A DNA stretch of 64,000 nt, from positions 123,452 to 187,451 of the forward strand of contig CACGBK010000003.1 of NCBI GenBank assembly GCA_902571385.1, written 5' to 3'. This DNA comes from an uncultured Candidatus Actinomarina sp. GTDB lineage: Bacteria > Actinomycetota > Acidimicrobiia > Actinomarinales > Actinomarinaceae. Numbering within the stretch: the stretch's first letter is position 1; each line of letters begins with the position of its first letter. Below are positions 8,066 through 16,610 of this stretch, in pieces. The notes under the pieces were generated by a model. The model was not told where the DNA came from and searched no databases. It worked only from the letters and a program-made list of their open reading frames with translations. The translations under genes were made by a program, and so were the position numbers.

Positions 8066-8355
8066 TTTAATAATCTCCAAATAATCAAACTAAATGACAA
8101 TATGCAAAGAAAAGACAATGAGAAGTAAACCATTGCTTGTACGAAAAAATTACCTGTAAACAACTGTGTTAGTACGTTTGAAAGACCAAATATAATGAAA
8201 AATGTTGCTATTGCAAAATAATTTCCTGCTTTAAAGTTTTTCTTTAATGATTTAATTGAATCTTCAACTTCATCATATGTTTCTTCCTTAGCGTGTTGAA
8301 AAAGAGAGTCAGCAGTTTTTATTGCATTTGTTGATAAATTAATAAAATTATTCAT
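8062..8355 (-). CDS. Small two-helix membrane protein, Holin-X/DUF1469-like
   Basis: 97 residues. A polar, partly acidic N-terminus with a helical stretch (1-45) precedes two strong transmembrane segments (about 46-66 and 73-93), ending in WRLLK. This arrangement resembles the actinobacterial putative phage-holin-like family (YqjE/DUF1469 type) usually found with small membrane-stress genes. Similarity is by layout only. Its start overlaps the end of the AI-2E transporter by 8 bases, and its stop overlaps the small GTG-started frame downstream. Confidence 0.5.
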   Translation of the reverse strand: MNNFINLSTNAIKTADSLFQHAKEETYDEVEDSIKSLKKNFKAGNYFAIATFFIIFGLSNVLTQLFTGNFFVQAMVYFSLSFLCILSFSLIIWRLLK

Positions 8356-9382
8356 TTTGTTTATTTTCTAAAAGTATTTCAATTATACCTTGAATGGTAG
8401 CCGCAATTGGTAATGCTAGAACAGCACCTATTACTCCAGCTGTATAAGCACCAAATAAAGTAGCAAATACTGCAACAGCTGGATGTATCACCATAGTAAC
8501 TCTTGTAACACGTGGGCTAATAAAGTAGTTTTCTAGGAATTGATAAGCTGTCAACACAACAAGAGTATATACAATATATGTTGGACCTAAAGATATAGAA
8601 GCTAAAACAGGGACTATGCCACCTAGAAATGTGCCAACTGCCGGTACTAATTGAGATAATAATCCAGCCGAAATTCCCAGAGCGAATGGTGAAGGAAGAC
8701 CTATTATAAGAAAAGCTATGGTAAAAACAATGCTAGCTAAAATACCAAGAATTACTCTTGCAGCAATCCAACCACCAGCTTTTGAAACACCTATTGTCCA
8801 TACTTGATCAATTGCATTTGATATATTATTGGGCAAAGCCTCCTTTAATTTAATTCTCCAGCCATCACCTTCAGCTATTAAGTAAAACGAAAAGAAAAAT
8901 ATAACAAAGAAATGAAAGAAAGCATTCAAAATACTTCTTCCTGCAAATACAACTGTATTTCCAACTGCACTTCCGTACTCTCTAAATAAATTATTGAACT
9001 CTTGCTCTAAATTTAAAGATTGACTAGATATGGCAAAACCTTCACTATTAATATACTTAATAATATTGTCTAGATATTCTGGCATTTGTGATGATAACAA
9101 ATATAACTCTTGGACCATTATCGGTATTATTGAAAATATTATTCCACCAATTATAAGAATAATTGCTGCAACTGTGATAATTGCAGAAAGCCTTCTGTTA
9201 AATCTTTTTGTTAGCCTATAAACTATTGGTTCAGCAAGAACAGATAGAACCACCGCAACAAATAAATCAAAAATCAAAGATCTTACCCTAAGCAAAATTA
9301 CGGAAGAAATCCCTATTATTACAATATATAGAAAAGCGCGATTTAGTAATGCCTGACGAGTTTCACCGTTAAAATTATTCAC
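8348..9382 (-). CDS. AI-2E family transporter (PerM/UPF0118)
   Basis: 344 residues with about seven or eight membrane segments. The layout is that of the family: an N-terminal helix pair, a large soluble stretch near 100-140, then a helical bundle with conserved PSPFALGISAGLLSQLVPAVG-like Gly/Pro motif and the region FLENYFISPRV near 285. Relatives export the AI-2 signal or act as ion or solute permeases, so the substrate here is unknown. It heads an operon with three downstream small membrane proteins. It starts 5 bases after the acyltransferase gene. Confidence 0.82.
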   Translation of the reverse strand: MNNFNGETRQALLNRAFLYIVIIGISSVILLRVRSLIFDLFVAVVLSVLAEPIVYRLTKRFNRRLSAIITVAAIILIIGGIIFSIIPIMVQELYLLSSQMPEYLDNIIKYINSEGFAISSQSLNLEQEFNNLFREYGSAVGNTVVFAGRSILNAFFHFFVIFFFSFYLIAEGDGWRIKLKEALPNNISNAIDQVWTIGVSKAGGWIAARVILGILASIVFTIAFLIIGLPSPFALGISAGLLSQLVPAVGTFLGGIVPVLASISLGPTYIVYTLVVLTAYQFLENYFISPRVTRVTMVIHPAVAVFATLFGAYTAGVIGAVLALPIAATIQGIIEILLENKQNE

Positions 9383-9387
9383 TATAT

Positions 9388-10947
9388 TTAGACCGAAGTT
9401 TTTCTTTTATAGTTACGATTTATGAAAGCAATATATAGAAAAAAAATAATCAAACCGAGTGAAAAATAAAGTTCGAATTCTGATATTTCATTGAACAAAA
9501 TATTTCTAGATAATAAAATAACAACTTGAAAACCAGCTGAAATAATTAGAACAATATTTTTTAAATCAACTCTTCTAATTGTTAAATTTAATAACAATAA
9601 ACCGGTTGCAATTTTGATAAATGCTTCAAATGTATTTCCTGAGAGAAAATATAAATTTCTTAAAGTAAAAAACCCTGATAGTCCTATTCCACCAAGAGTA
9701 ACTTGAAAAATGCCAATTAAAATCAAAATTGACGAAACCCAAGCAAGTGAAAAATTAGTATATGACAACTTTGCTTTCAAAGGGCCCGGCCAAGGTTGCA
9801 AAGGATTTACTCTTCTAATCAAGTTGGATGATAACTTAAAAACCGATCTTTCATAATCACCAAAGATTAAGGCAAAAACTATAAGAATTATGAAATAAAA
9901 AACATAGTCTATTTCCAAAACGTAAATATAAAACAAGACAAACATGTGCCATAGAAATAAAGTAAAAATATTTGCATGAAAAAAAGAAAATAAATTCCAT
10001 ACAAGATTATTTTCTAAAAGATTTTCTATAGGTTTTCTTAAAAGCAAAAATAAAGATGCCAAACCTATTGCAGCAACTAAATAGTAAATAGTTGGTGGAT
10101 CTTCATTTGAAATTGTAATTAGCCTGTAGCTTGAAAGTGACATAAAATCACTAGAAGAATTAAATTTATAAAATAAATAACCAAAAGTTATAACTGATAA
10201 GCTTGTAAAAAAAGATAACTTATATGTAAATATTTTTCCATCAGCAAAAAAATAGCCAAGCTGATGGATTGTAAGCCAAAATATTAAGTAATTTATTAGT
10301 TTTAAGTATGAGAACGCTAACGAAAAATCAAATGTATCAATAGCTACAGTTGTAATGATAAACATTGATAAAGTTAAATATGGATTTGTCTTGTGTAAGA
10401 GTAGAGTTAATGGTGAAAAAATAACAACCACAAGATATATTGATACAAGCCATAAAGGCCACATTATAAATTCTGTTAAAGGTACTACCCCGTCATCTTG
10501 ACTAGTAAAAAAAAGAGGAAGTGTATATGTCTTTGAGTAAACATTAAGAATTAATGTTACCACTGAAATCCAGACAATTACAGGCCCTAACAATGCATTG
10601 ACTCTATCTGTTAAAAATTTCCATTGACTTCCATCTCTACCAACGTTTGCATACCATGCTATTTTATTTGTAAAACCTACAGAAAAGAAAAATAAGGTCA
10701 TTCCAACCGTAAACCATGTATAGGCTGTTGTAAGTGAATCATCGAAGGATAAATTATATATGAGATATTCTCCGTAAGAGTCAGTAAATCTAATTAGGTA
10801 GAATGTATTAAAAATTATCATCATTAATCCAATTACCTTGAGAAAGTCAATAAATCTTTCTCTGGATACTGAAGTGTTTTCAATTTCTGTCCATACAACC
10901 CTAAAGCTTGCAAAGCTTGGTAAAAATAATTTAATAATTTTTATCAC
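9388..10947 (-). CDS. Multi-pass membrane acyltransferase 3 (OafA-like) family protein
   Basis: 519 residues with 12 or more hydrophobic segments. The N-terminal RFIDFLKVIGLMMIIF segment (about 31-46) resembles the start of acyltransferase-3 domains, and the first ten helices fit that fold. The C-terminal 120 residues add further helices after a WPGPLKAKLS linker. Members acylate surface polysaccharides or lipids in the membrane. The usual catalytic His of this family is replaced or hard to place (FNTFYLIR region), so activity is uncertain. It runs divergently from trmL across a 50-base gap. Confidence 0.6.
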   Translation of the reverse strand: MIKIIKLFLPSFASFRVVWTEIENTSVSRERFIDFLKVIGLMMIIFNTFYLIRFTDSYGEYLIYNLSFDDSLTTAYTWFTVGMTLFFFSVGFTNKIAWYANVGRDGSQWKFLTDRVNALLGPVIVWISVVTLILNVYSKTYTLPLFFTSQDDGVVPLTEFIMWPLWLVSIYLVVVIFSPLTLLLHKTNPYLTLSMFIITTVAIDTFDFSLAFSYLKLINYLIFWLTIHQLGYFFADGKIFTYKLSFFTSLSVITFGYLFYKFNSSSDFMSLSSYRLITISNEDPPTIYYLVAAIGLASLFLLLRKPIENLLENNLVWNLFSFFHANIFTLFLWHMFVLFYIYVLEIDYVFYFIILIVFALIFGDYERSVFKLSSNLIRRVNPLQPWPGPLKAKLSYTNFSLAWVSSILILIGIFQVTLGGIGLSGFFTLRNLYFLSGNTFEAFIKIATGLLLLNLTIRRVDLKNIVLIISAGFQVVILLSRNILFNEISEFELYFSLGLIIFFLYIAFINRNYKRKTSV

Positions 10948-10997
10948 AATAATATTTTACTGCTCTAATGGCTGTTGAATAGGAATATAATATTTAT

Positions 10998-11444
10998 GTG
11001 GAAATTGTTTTATATAAACCTGAAATTGCTGGAAATGTTGGATCATGTATAAGGTTGTCCGCAAATACGGGATTACCATTAAATCTAATAAAACCTTTCG
11101 GATTCAATTTCCAAGAAAATAAAATTAGACGAGCGGGTTTAGATTATCATGACTTAGCATCAGTAAGTATTTTTGAAAATTGGAATGTTTTCTACGAGCA
11201 AAAGAAAAATAATAATATAGCAATGTTATCAACAAAAGGGTCCAAAAATATTTGGGACACTGATTTGAAAAATTATGATTATTTTATTTTTGGGCCAGAA
11301 TCAGTAGGCCTACCTGAAGAAGTACTTAGTCTAAATCATGATATGCTAACAATCCCAATGAGTGATAATTCAAGAAGTATAAATTTAGCAAATTCTGTAT
11401 CAATTGTTAGTTATGAGTTTCTCCGACAAAATTATCAGAAGTAA
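10998..11444 (+). CDS. trmL: tRNA (cytidine/uridine-34-2'-O)-methyltransferase TrmL
   Basis: 148 residues, the usual length for TrmL. SPOUT-fold motifs are clear: PEIAGNVGSCIRLSANTG near 8-25, RRAGLDYHD near 49-56, FGPESVGLP near 97-105, and NLANSVSIVSYE near 131-142. TrmL methylates the ribose of the wobble base in tRNA-Leu isoacceptors with CAA and UAA anticodons. A tRNA-Leu(CAA) is encoded elsewhere in this window. It is followed after 14 bases by yajQ, so they likely form a two-gene unit. Confidence 0.88.
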   Translation: MEIVLYKPEIAGNVGSCIRLSANTGLPLNLIKPFGFNFQENKIRRAGLDYHDLASVSIFENWNVFYEQKKNNNIAMLSTKGSKNIWDTDLKNYDYFIFGPESVGLPEEVLSLNHDMLTIPMSDNSRSINLANSVSIVSYEFLRQNYQK

Positions 11445-11458
11445 TTTAAAATTAAATA

Positions 11459-11941
11459 ATGCCAACCTTTGATATTACATCAACATTTGATAAGCAAGAG
11501 GTAACAAATGCTGTAGATCAAATGAATAGAGAACTTGTGAATAGATATGATTTCAGAGGAACAAATACAACTGCATTACTAAGTGAAAATAACATAACTA
11601 TAAAAAGTAGTACTGAGGAAAGAATGAATGCAGCAGATCAAGTCCTTAAAGAAAAATTTGCAAAAAGAAATGTATCAATAAAATTTCTATCAAATTTCGA
11701 AGACGAAAAAACACCATCTGAATCAAAAAGAAATTACTTTTTAGAATCTGGGATTAATAAAGAGATAGCTAAAGAAATCGTTAAGGAATTAAAAAATAAT
11801 TTCAAAAAAATTCAAAGTAGTATTCAGGATGGGTCTGTAAGAGTTTCGGGGAAAAAAAGAGATGAGTTGCAAGAAGTTATTGCTCACTTGAAATCAAAAG
11901 ATTTTAATATTCATCTGAATTATGGAAATTTTAGAGACTGA
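11459..11941 (+). CDS. yajQ: YajQ family (UPF0234) nucleotide-binding protein
   Basis: 160 residues, full family length. The conserved start MPTFDITS, the NRYDFRGT motif near 29-36 and the internal duplication (two ferredoxin-like halves) are visible. YajQ proteins bind nucleic acids or cyclic di-GMP and are described as RNA-related or signalling proteins, but the role is not settled. It is probably co-transcribed with trmL and overlaps the convergent small membrane gene by 11 bases. Confidence 0.85.
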   Translation: MPTFDITSTFDKQEVTNAVDQMNRELVNRYDFRGTNTTALLSENNITIKSSTEERMNAADQVLKEKFAKRNVSIKFLSNFEDEKTPSESKRNYFLESGINKEIAKEIVKELKNNFKKIQSSIQDGSVRVSGKKRDELQEVIAHLKSKDFNIHLNYGNFRD

Positions 11942-12146
11942 ATTTAGTTTTAAAATATTTAAATCCGATTCTTGAAATAAAAACAGAAAAGACAAAAATT
12001 AAACCTGTTTGAAAATAATTTAATTCGTATTCTCTTGAAAAATAATAAGCAAAAATAACTATAAACAATCCATAAATTGCTCTAAATATAGAAAACAACA
12101 CAAAACTACGAAATAACTTATTGTCTAAAAATTTTCGTAAGTTCAA
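11931..12146 (-). CDS. Small hypothetical membrane protein (71 aa)
   Basis: 71 residues with two predicted transmembrane helices (about 13-35 and 43-61) and short basic ends. The last gene of the guaC-grx-CDF-msrB-DUF393 operon, joined to the DUF393 gene by an ATGA overlap. No family is recognised. The charged ends suggest both termini are cytoplasmic. Operon membership is the only functional hint. Confidence 0.5.
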   Translation of the reverse strand: MNLRKFLDNKLFRSFVLFSIFRAIYGLFIVIFAYYFSREYELNYFQTGLIFVFSVFISRIGFKYFKTKFSL

Positions 12147-12454
12147 TTTTTTTTAAATATTTTATGCCTATTTGCAGCTACAAATTTATAAACAACATCT
12201 CTGAAATATTTTGGAAAAACTTTAAGTAGAATTACAGTTTTATATATTCCTCCCAAATCACTCGTCGACTGGATAAAAGCTTCTGCTCCGTAAAATTTTT
12301 TTTTACTTCTAAAATAAACTATTTCATCTCTTTTTATATCTTCAATGCTTAATTCAGATTGATTCATTATTAAGACATCAGATGATCGATTAGAAAGAAA
12401 TTTTCCATAAGTTGAACACATTATGCATTCTTCATCAATATATGCTTTATTCAT
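12143..12454 (-). CDS. DUF393 (DCC1-like) thiol-disulfide oxidoreductase
   Basis: About 103 residues. The start [16 protein letters not shown] matches the DUF393 signature (YDGDCPLC type), giving a CxxC redox pair in a thioredoxin-like fold, followed by the GAEAF motif near residue 60. Predicted to be a cytosolic dithiol oxidoreductase of unknown partner. I chose the ATG at 12454, whose reading frame overlaps the msrB stop by 8 bases. A GTG two codons earlier (12460) is possible. It sits among other thiol-redox genes. Confidence 0.78.
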   Translation of the reverse strand: MNKAYIDEECIMCSTYGKFLSNRSSDVLIMNQSELSIEDIKRDEIVYFRSKKKFYGAEAFIQSTSDLGGIYKTVILLKVFPKYFRDVVYKFVAANRHKIFKKN

Positions 12455-12818
12455 TTTCACTAAAAGTAAGACTTAAAGAATTTACACAGTATCTTTGCCC
12501 GGTTGGTTTAGGACCGTCAGGAAATATATGTCCAAGATGCGAGTCACATTTTTTACAATTAATTTCAATTCTTTTCATACCGTAAGAATTATCTTCTTTG
12601 GTGCTAATAGTATCTTCAAGAGCATCATAAAAACTTGGCCAGCCGGTTCCCGATTCATATTTTTTATCGGATTCAAATAAAGCAAAATCACAAACTACAC
12701 AACTATAAATGCCATCTCTTTTTTCATATAAAAGTTCTCCAGAAAATGGTGGTTCAGTCCCACAATTTTGAGTAACTTCAAACTGATCTTGACTTAAATG
12801 CTTTTTGTTTAATTCCAT
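12447..12818 (-). CDS. msrB: Peptide methionine-(R)-S-oxide reductase MsrB
   Basis: 123 residues. Zinc-site cysteines C40/C43 and C88/C91, the TEPPFSGE and GTGWPSF motifs, [10 protein letters not shown] near 94-103 and the catalytic Cys111 in RYCVNS are all present. No obvious resolving Cys is present apart from C19. MsrB reduces methionine-R-sulfoxide in oxidised proteins. It lies 14 bases after the CDF transporter gene and overlaps the DUF393 gene. Confidence 0.92.
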   Translation of the reverse strand: MELNKKHLSQDQFEVTQNCGTEPPFSGELLYEKRDGIYSCVVCDFALFESDKKYESGTGWPSFYDALEDTISTKEDNSYGMKRIEINCKKCDSHLGHIFPDGPKPTGQRYCVNSLSLTFSENE

Positions 12819-12832
12819 GAGCTAATTCTAAA

Positions 12833-13738
12833 TCAGGCAGGATTAAAGTAAATCTCAGATATTTCATCAAACTTGGAACATACAGTGTTTTTTAATTCTA
12901 AATTAATTTCAATAATTTCATTATCCATAGTTGTGTCAATATAATCTAAATTACAAAGTGCTAGGTATTTATTTGCACCAATTGATATAATTTTTAAAGA
13001 TTTGATCTCTTTAATCTTCTCGTTCCCACTAATAATGTCATGGATCATTTCTTGTTTTTTGACACTGATGCTTTCACCAGTAATGAGATGCTTCATTTCA
13101 TACCCAAGAAATACACCAGAAACCATAAGAAGTATACCGATCATAATTGAACTAACAGCATCAAATACAGGATTAGATGTTATATTTGCCAGAATTGTAC
13201 CAACAAGAGCAATTCCTAAGCCTAATGTAGCTGCAAAATCTTCAACAACTATAGCTATCAATGGTCCATCCGTAGATTCTTTAAGAAGCTTGAATACAGA
13301 TAAATCTTTATTAACTGCTTTACTTCTCAACTCTTTTACTGCTTTGTATAGAACATAAAGTTCTAAAACGATAGACACAGATAGAACAGCAATTGAAATA
13401 AATAGATTTTTTAATTCCTTAGGATGCGATAAAGCCTCAATGCCATGCTCAAGGGAGATAAGACCACCAATAGTAAAAATAAGAACTGCAACAACTAATG
13501 TCCAAAAATATTCCTCTTTTCCCCTTCCAAGTGGGTAAAGCAATTTATTTGGTTTTTTTGATTGTTTTATGCCAAACCATAGAATAAATTGATTTCCAGA
13601 ATCTACATATGAATGAACCGCTTCAGAGAACATGGCTGATGAAGATGTAATAACGGCTATAACTGTTTTTATACCAGCAATAAAAAAATTTACTGAGAAA
13701 GCTAAAAATACAGTTTTGGATGAATCGCTAGATGCCAT
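12833..13738 (-). CDS. Cation diffusion facilitator (CDF) metal transporter
   Basis: 301 residues with six transmembrane segments. The TM2 metal motif HxxxD is H42/D46 (SEAVHSYVDSGNQ), paired with a TM5 VVEDFAAT motif (Asp near 168), and a short C-terminal cytoplasmic domain follows. CDF proteins export Zn, Fe, Mn or Co using the proton gradient, and the metal cannot be told. Its start overlaps the glutaredoxin gene by 11 bases and it precedes msrB, so a link with redox or metal stress is likely. Confidence 0.85.
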   Translation of the reverse strand: MASSDSSKTVFLAFSVNFFIAGIKTVIAVITSSSAMFSEAVHSYVDSGNQFILWFGIKQSKKPNKLLYPLGRGKEEYFWTLVVAVLIFTIGGLISLEHGIEALSHPKELKNLFISIAVLSVSIVLELYVLYKAVKELRSKAVNKDLSVFKLLKESTDGPLIAIVVEDFAATLGLGIALVGTILANITSNPVFDAVSSIMIGILLMVSGVFLGYEMKHLITGESISVKKQEMIHDIISGNEKIKEIKSLKIISIGANKYLALCNLDYIDTTMDNEIIEINLELKNTVCSKFDEISEIYFNPA

Positions 13739-13964
13739 TTTCTTCGAACCATGTTACGAGCTGAGGATAACCTCCAACTCTTGTATCATCTATAAAAATT
13801 TGTGGGACTGTTTTTACACCCTCTCCAATTTTTTTATAGAATTCACTCCTTTCAGTATCATCTGATAAATCAATCTCATCAAATGAAAGATTTGCTGAGT
13901 TAAGTAAATTTTTTGCCCTATCACACCAAACACAATTATTTTTTGAGTAAACAACTATATTCAA
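13728..13964 (-). CDS. Glutaredoxin (GrxC type)
   Basis: 78 residues. Active-site CVWC (C11, C14), the cis-proline TVP motif (52-54) and GGYPQL (64-69) make a standard dithiol glutaredoxin. Most Actinobacteria use mycothiol, so the natural electron donor could be glutathione or a mycoredoxin-like system, which the sequence does not resolve. ATG overlaps the guaC stop (ATGA) and its stop overlaps the CDF gene, so it is in the redox operon. Confidence 0.87.
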   Translation of the reverse strand: MNIVVYSKNNCVWCDRAKNLLNSANLSFDEIDLSDDTERSEFYKKIGEGVKTVPQIFIDDTRVGGYPQLVTWFEENGI

Positions 13965-15007
13965 TTATTTTCACTTCCCGTATATATTTCATTAGTTGTT
14001 TGAGTAACACGAATAAAAGTAGTACTTTTTGGCAGGTCTTTAAGTTTTTTAGCTCCGACATAAGAACATGCTGATCTCATGCCACCTAAAATTCCCTGCA
14101 CGGTTCCATCCAAATCACCTTTGTATTTAAGCCTAACTTTTTTTCCTTCTGCTGCACGATGCTCTGCAAGGTCGCCATAATAGGTTTGTTGTGCTTTAGT
14201 AGACGACATGCCATAAAAATCTTTGTACTGTTCACCATCATCATCTGTTACTAATTCTCCTCCGGACTCCTTATGTCCAGCAAACATCCCACCTAACATT
14301 ACATAATCAGCTCCAGCACCAAAAGCTTTTGATACGTCACCAGGATATTTACAACCCCCATCTGCCATTACATGGCCACCTAATCCGTGGGCAGCATCTG
14401 AACATTCAGATATAGAAGATAATTGAGGATACCCAACACCTGCCACACTTCTAGTGGTACACACAGAACCAGGTCCGATTCCAATCTTTACGATATCAGC
14501 TCCAGCTAGTATCAATGCTTCAGTCATTTCACGAGTTGCTACATTGCCTGCAATAATAATTTTTTCTGGAAAAGTTGCTCTATAGTTTTTAACTGAATTT
14601 ACAAAATCTTCTCTATATCCATTTGCCACATCAATACACAAATATTTAATATCATTATTTAACTCAAAAATTTCCTTACCAAGCTGTAAATCTTCTTGAG
14701 ATTGACCAACAGTTACTGAAATATATTCTGGATCTAAATTATCTATATTCTTTTTCCACTCTCCTAAAGTATAAAATTTATGAATTGCAGTGAGCATTTT
14801 GTGCTTCTGAAGAGTAACTGCAGTCTCAAATGTTCCAGTAGTGTCCATGTTTGCAGAAAAAATAGGAACACCCGTCCATGTTGCGTTAGTATGTTTAAAT
14901 TTAAAATCTCTCTCAAGGACCACTTCAGATCTTGAAACTAATGTGCTTCTTTTTGGCCGAATAAGTACATCATCAAAAGTTAATTTAATATCGTCTTCAA
15001 TTCTCAT
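13961..15007 (-). CDS. guaC: GMP reductase GuaC
   Basis: 348 residues, the size of enterobacterial GuaC. Strong motifs are the N-terminus [20 protein letters not shown], the [15 protein letters not shown] region near 46-60, and the catalytic Cys183 in [11 protein letters not shown] (Cys186 in E. coli). It lacks the CBS domains of IMP dehydrogenase. It converts GMP to IMP using NADPH. The start is close to that of proteobacterial GuaC. An AAGGG ribosome-binding sequence precedes the ATG. It heads a redox operon; the 37-base gap to the divergent LON-domain gene must hold both promoters. Confidence 0.9.
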   Translation of the reverse strand: MRIEDDIKLTFDDVLIRPKRSTLVSRSEVVLERDFKFKHTNATWTGVPIFSANMDTTGTFETAVTLQKHKMLTAIHKFYTLGEWKKNIDNLDPEYISVTVGQSQEDLQLGKEIFELNNDIKYLCIDVANGYREDFVNSVKNYRATFPEKIIIAGNVATREMTEALILAGADIVKIGIGPGSVCTTRSVAGVGYPQLSSISECSDAAHGLGGHVMADGGCKYPGDVSKAFGAGADYVMLGGMFAGHKESGGELVTDDDGEQYKDFYGMSSTKAQQTYYGDLAEHRAAEGKKVRLKYKGDLDGTVQGILGGMRSACSYVGAKKLKDLPKSTTFIRVTQTTNEIYTGSENN

Positions 15008-15044
15008 TATTTTTTATTTTCCCTTATCCTAAATAACAGAAATT

Positions 15045-15626
15045 ATGATAGTTGAATTCCCATTTTTTGGTGCAGGTATTAATTATTTTCCTACAGAAAT
15101 ATCAGCATTAAGAGTATTCGAACCTAGATATTTGCTGTTAATTGGTGATTGTATAAATAATGAAAGTACATTTTGTGTAGGAAAAAATTTAGAAACAGTT
15201 GGACAAATTGTTTCAGAAGTTAAAATCATAGAACATCAAGATATATCAAATGCTGAACAACTTGTGATTATTGAATGTGTTGGCATTTATAAAGTTACTG
15301 ACTTTGAACTTACAAAAGAATACCCTATATGCCAATCAGATGAGTTAATAAATGTTGGATTGCCTCCTTCTGAAAAGGAATTAATGGATCTTCAAACAGA
15401 TATCAAAAAGGCAATAAGTATTCTTATTGAGCAAGGCATAGATATGCAAATCCCAGATTTTGAAATTGATATAGAAAATAGAATTCTCAGTCTTTGGAAT
15501 TTATGTACAAAAATGCCTATGTCTTTAGAAATGCGAAATGAAATACTATCAATTAATTCTATTGATGACAGGTACGATTTACTTAACAATTACGTAAAAA
15601 GAATTTTAAAAGATCCTTTTAAGTAG
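15045..15626 (+). CDS. LON N-terminal (substrate-binding) domain protein
   Basis: 193 residues. The sequence begins with the LON-SB motif (FPFFGAGINYFPTEISALRVFEPRY), including the FEPRY motif near 26-30, and lacks the ATPase and protease parts of Lon. Stand-alone LON-SB proteins occur in Actinobacteria, with unknown function. A coiled helical C-terminus follows. It ends in TAG and overlaps the convergent amidotransferase gene by 8 bases. Confidence 0.82.
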   Translation: MIVEFPFFGAGINYFPTEISALRVFEPRYLLLIGDCINNESTFCVGKNLETVGQIVSEVKIIEHQDISNAEQLVIIECVGIYKVTDFELTKEYPICQSDELINVGLPPSEKELMDLQTDIKKAISILIEQGIDMQIPDFEIDIENRILSLWNLCTKMPMSLEMRNEILSINSIDDRYDLLNNYVKRILKDPFK

Positions 15627-16275
15627 ATATCCATTTATCAAATAATTTATTAACCGATTCGGAGATCAAATATTCGTTTTTTTTTAATTTTTTAAATTCC
15701 TTGTCGATATTAAATTCTTCCAACTCTTGCTTTGTCTTTTCACCTTCATACCATTTTAAAAATAGATCTTCTGTAATTTCTGGATGATATTGTATGCCTA
15801 TTGTTTTTTTTATTGTAAATATTTGAGGAAATGATGTTTTAGCTATTAATTTAGCCTTTGAGGGCAATTTAAAAGTATCCCGATGCCATGTAAATATTTC
15901 TATATTTTTGTAATCATCAAAAATATAAGAGGATGTTAGAAATGAAAGCTTCTTAAAACCGAATTCAATATTTTCTGCTAAATAAGCCTTTCCATCTAAT
16001 GAGTCTGCAATTAATTGAGAGCCCAAACATATTCCCAGGATTTTAATGTTCGTATTAACTGCCTCAGCAATCCATTTTTTTTCACTCTTCAAATATGGGT
16101 AATCCTCAGATTGATAAGCACCCATGTGACCACCTAAAAGAATATAATTTGATTCTGGATTTAAATCATTCCAATTAATTTCCCAAGCATTTAAAGTAAC
16201 TATGCTTCTTTTTTCAAGATGGCCTAAAGTTACTTCAGGATCATTAATTATGGCAACAGTTTCAGATTTATTCAT
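15619..16275 (-). CDS. Class I glutamine amidotransferase (GATase1)
   Basis: 218 residues. The catalytic triad is visible: nucleophile Cys83 in GICLGSQLIA, His164 and Glu166 in QYHPE. The oxyanion LGGHMG motif is near 47-52. It resembles GuaA-N-like stand-alone amidotransferases, with substrate unknown. Its ATG lies only 7 bases after the 3' end of tRNA-Leu in the same operon. It overlaps the convergent LON-domain gene. Confidence 0.85.
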   Translation of the reverse strand: MNKSETVAIINDPEVTLGHLEKRSIVTLNAWEINWNDLNPESNYILLGGHMGAYQSEDYPYLKSEKKWIAEAVNTNIKILGICLGSQLIADSLDGKAYLAENIEFGFKKLSFLTSSYIFDDYKNIEIFTWHRDTFKLPSKAKLIAKTSFPQIFTIKKTIGIQYHPEITEDLFLKWYEGEKTKQELEEFNIDKEFKKLKKNEYLISESVNKLFDKWIST

Positions 16276-16282
16276 AATTATG

Positions 16283-16366
16283 TGCGCGGAAGAGGACTCG
16301 AACCTCCACGGGTTTTACCCCACAGGATCCTTAATCCTGCGCGTCTACCAGTTCCGCCACCCGCGC
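16283..16366 (-). tRNA. tRNA-Leu, anticodon AAG
   Basis: Class II tRNA with a long variable arm. The acceptor stem GCGCGGG pairs with TCCGCGC (one G-U), discriminator A, and no encoded CCA. The anticodon stem is CAGGA/TCCTG with loop TTAAGGA, so bases 34-36 read AAG. The T-arm and D-arm are regular. The A34 is unusual for a bacterial leucine tRNA, where GAG is expected. It sits 6 bases after the secG stop and 7 bases before a coding start, so it is probably processed from the pgk-secG transcript. Confidence 0.9.
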
Positions 16367-16371
16367 TAATA

Positions 16372-16608
16372 TCAGTCTAAAAACCAAAATAAAGATAATG
16401 TTGTTACAGCAAAAAGAAAAGCAACAAATGCAGTGATTCTACTTAAGTTTCTCTCAGCTAAAGTTTGGCCAATATTTCCTGATGCTCCTGGTCCACCAAG
16501 CATATCAGACAAACCTCCACCTTTTCCGCTATTTAATAAAACCAAAGCAATTAATGCTATTGAAACGACAACATGCACTGATATTAAAACTGCTGTAATT
16601 GTATCCAT
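16372..16608 (-). CDS. secG: Preprotein translocase subunit SecG
   Basis: 78 residues with two transmembrane helices flanking the SecG loop rich in glycine: GKGGGLSDMLGGPGASG, then TLAERNLSRIT. SecG is a small accessory subunit of the SecYEG channel. In Actinobacteria secG follows tpiA, as here with gpmA inserted between. The start lies 3 bases after the gpmA stop, and a tRNA-Leu follows by 6 bases. Confidence 0.9.
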   Translation of the reverse strand: MDTITAVLISVHVVVSIALIALVLLNSGKGGGLSDMLGGPGASGNIGQTLAERNLSRITAFVAFLFAVTTLSLFWFLD

Positions 16609-16610
16609 CT

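Noticed and set aside
13002..13358. Open frame of 118 codons on the plus strand
   Set aside because: It lies wholly antisense to the CDF transporter and shows no family motif; a shadow of the real gene.
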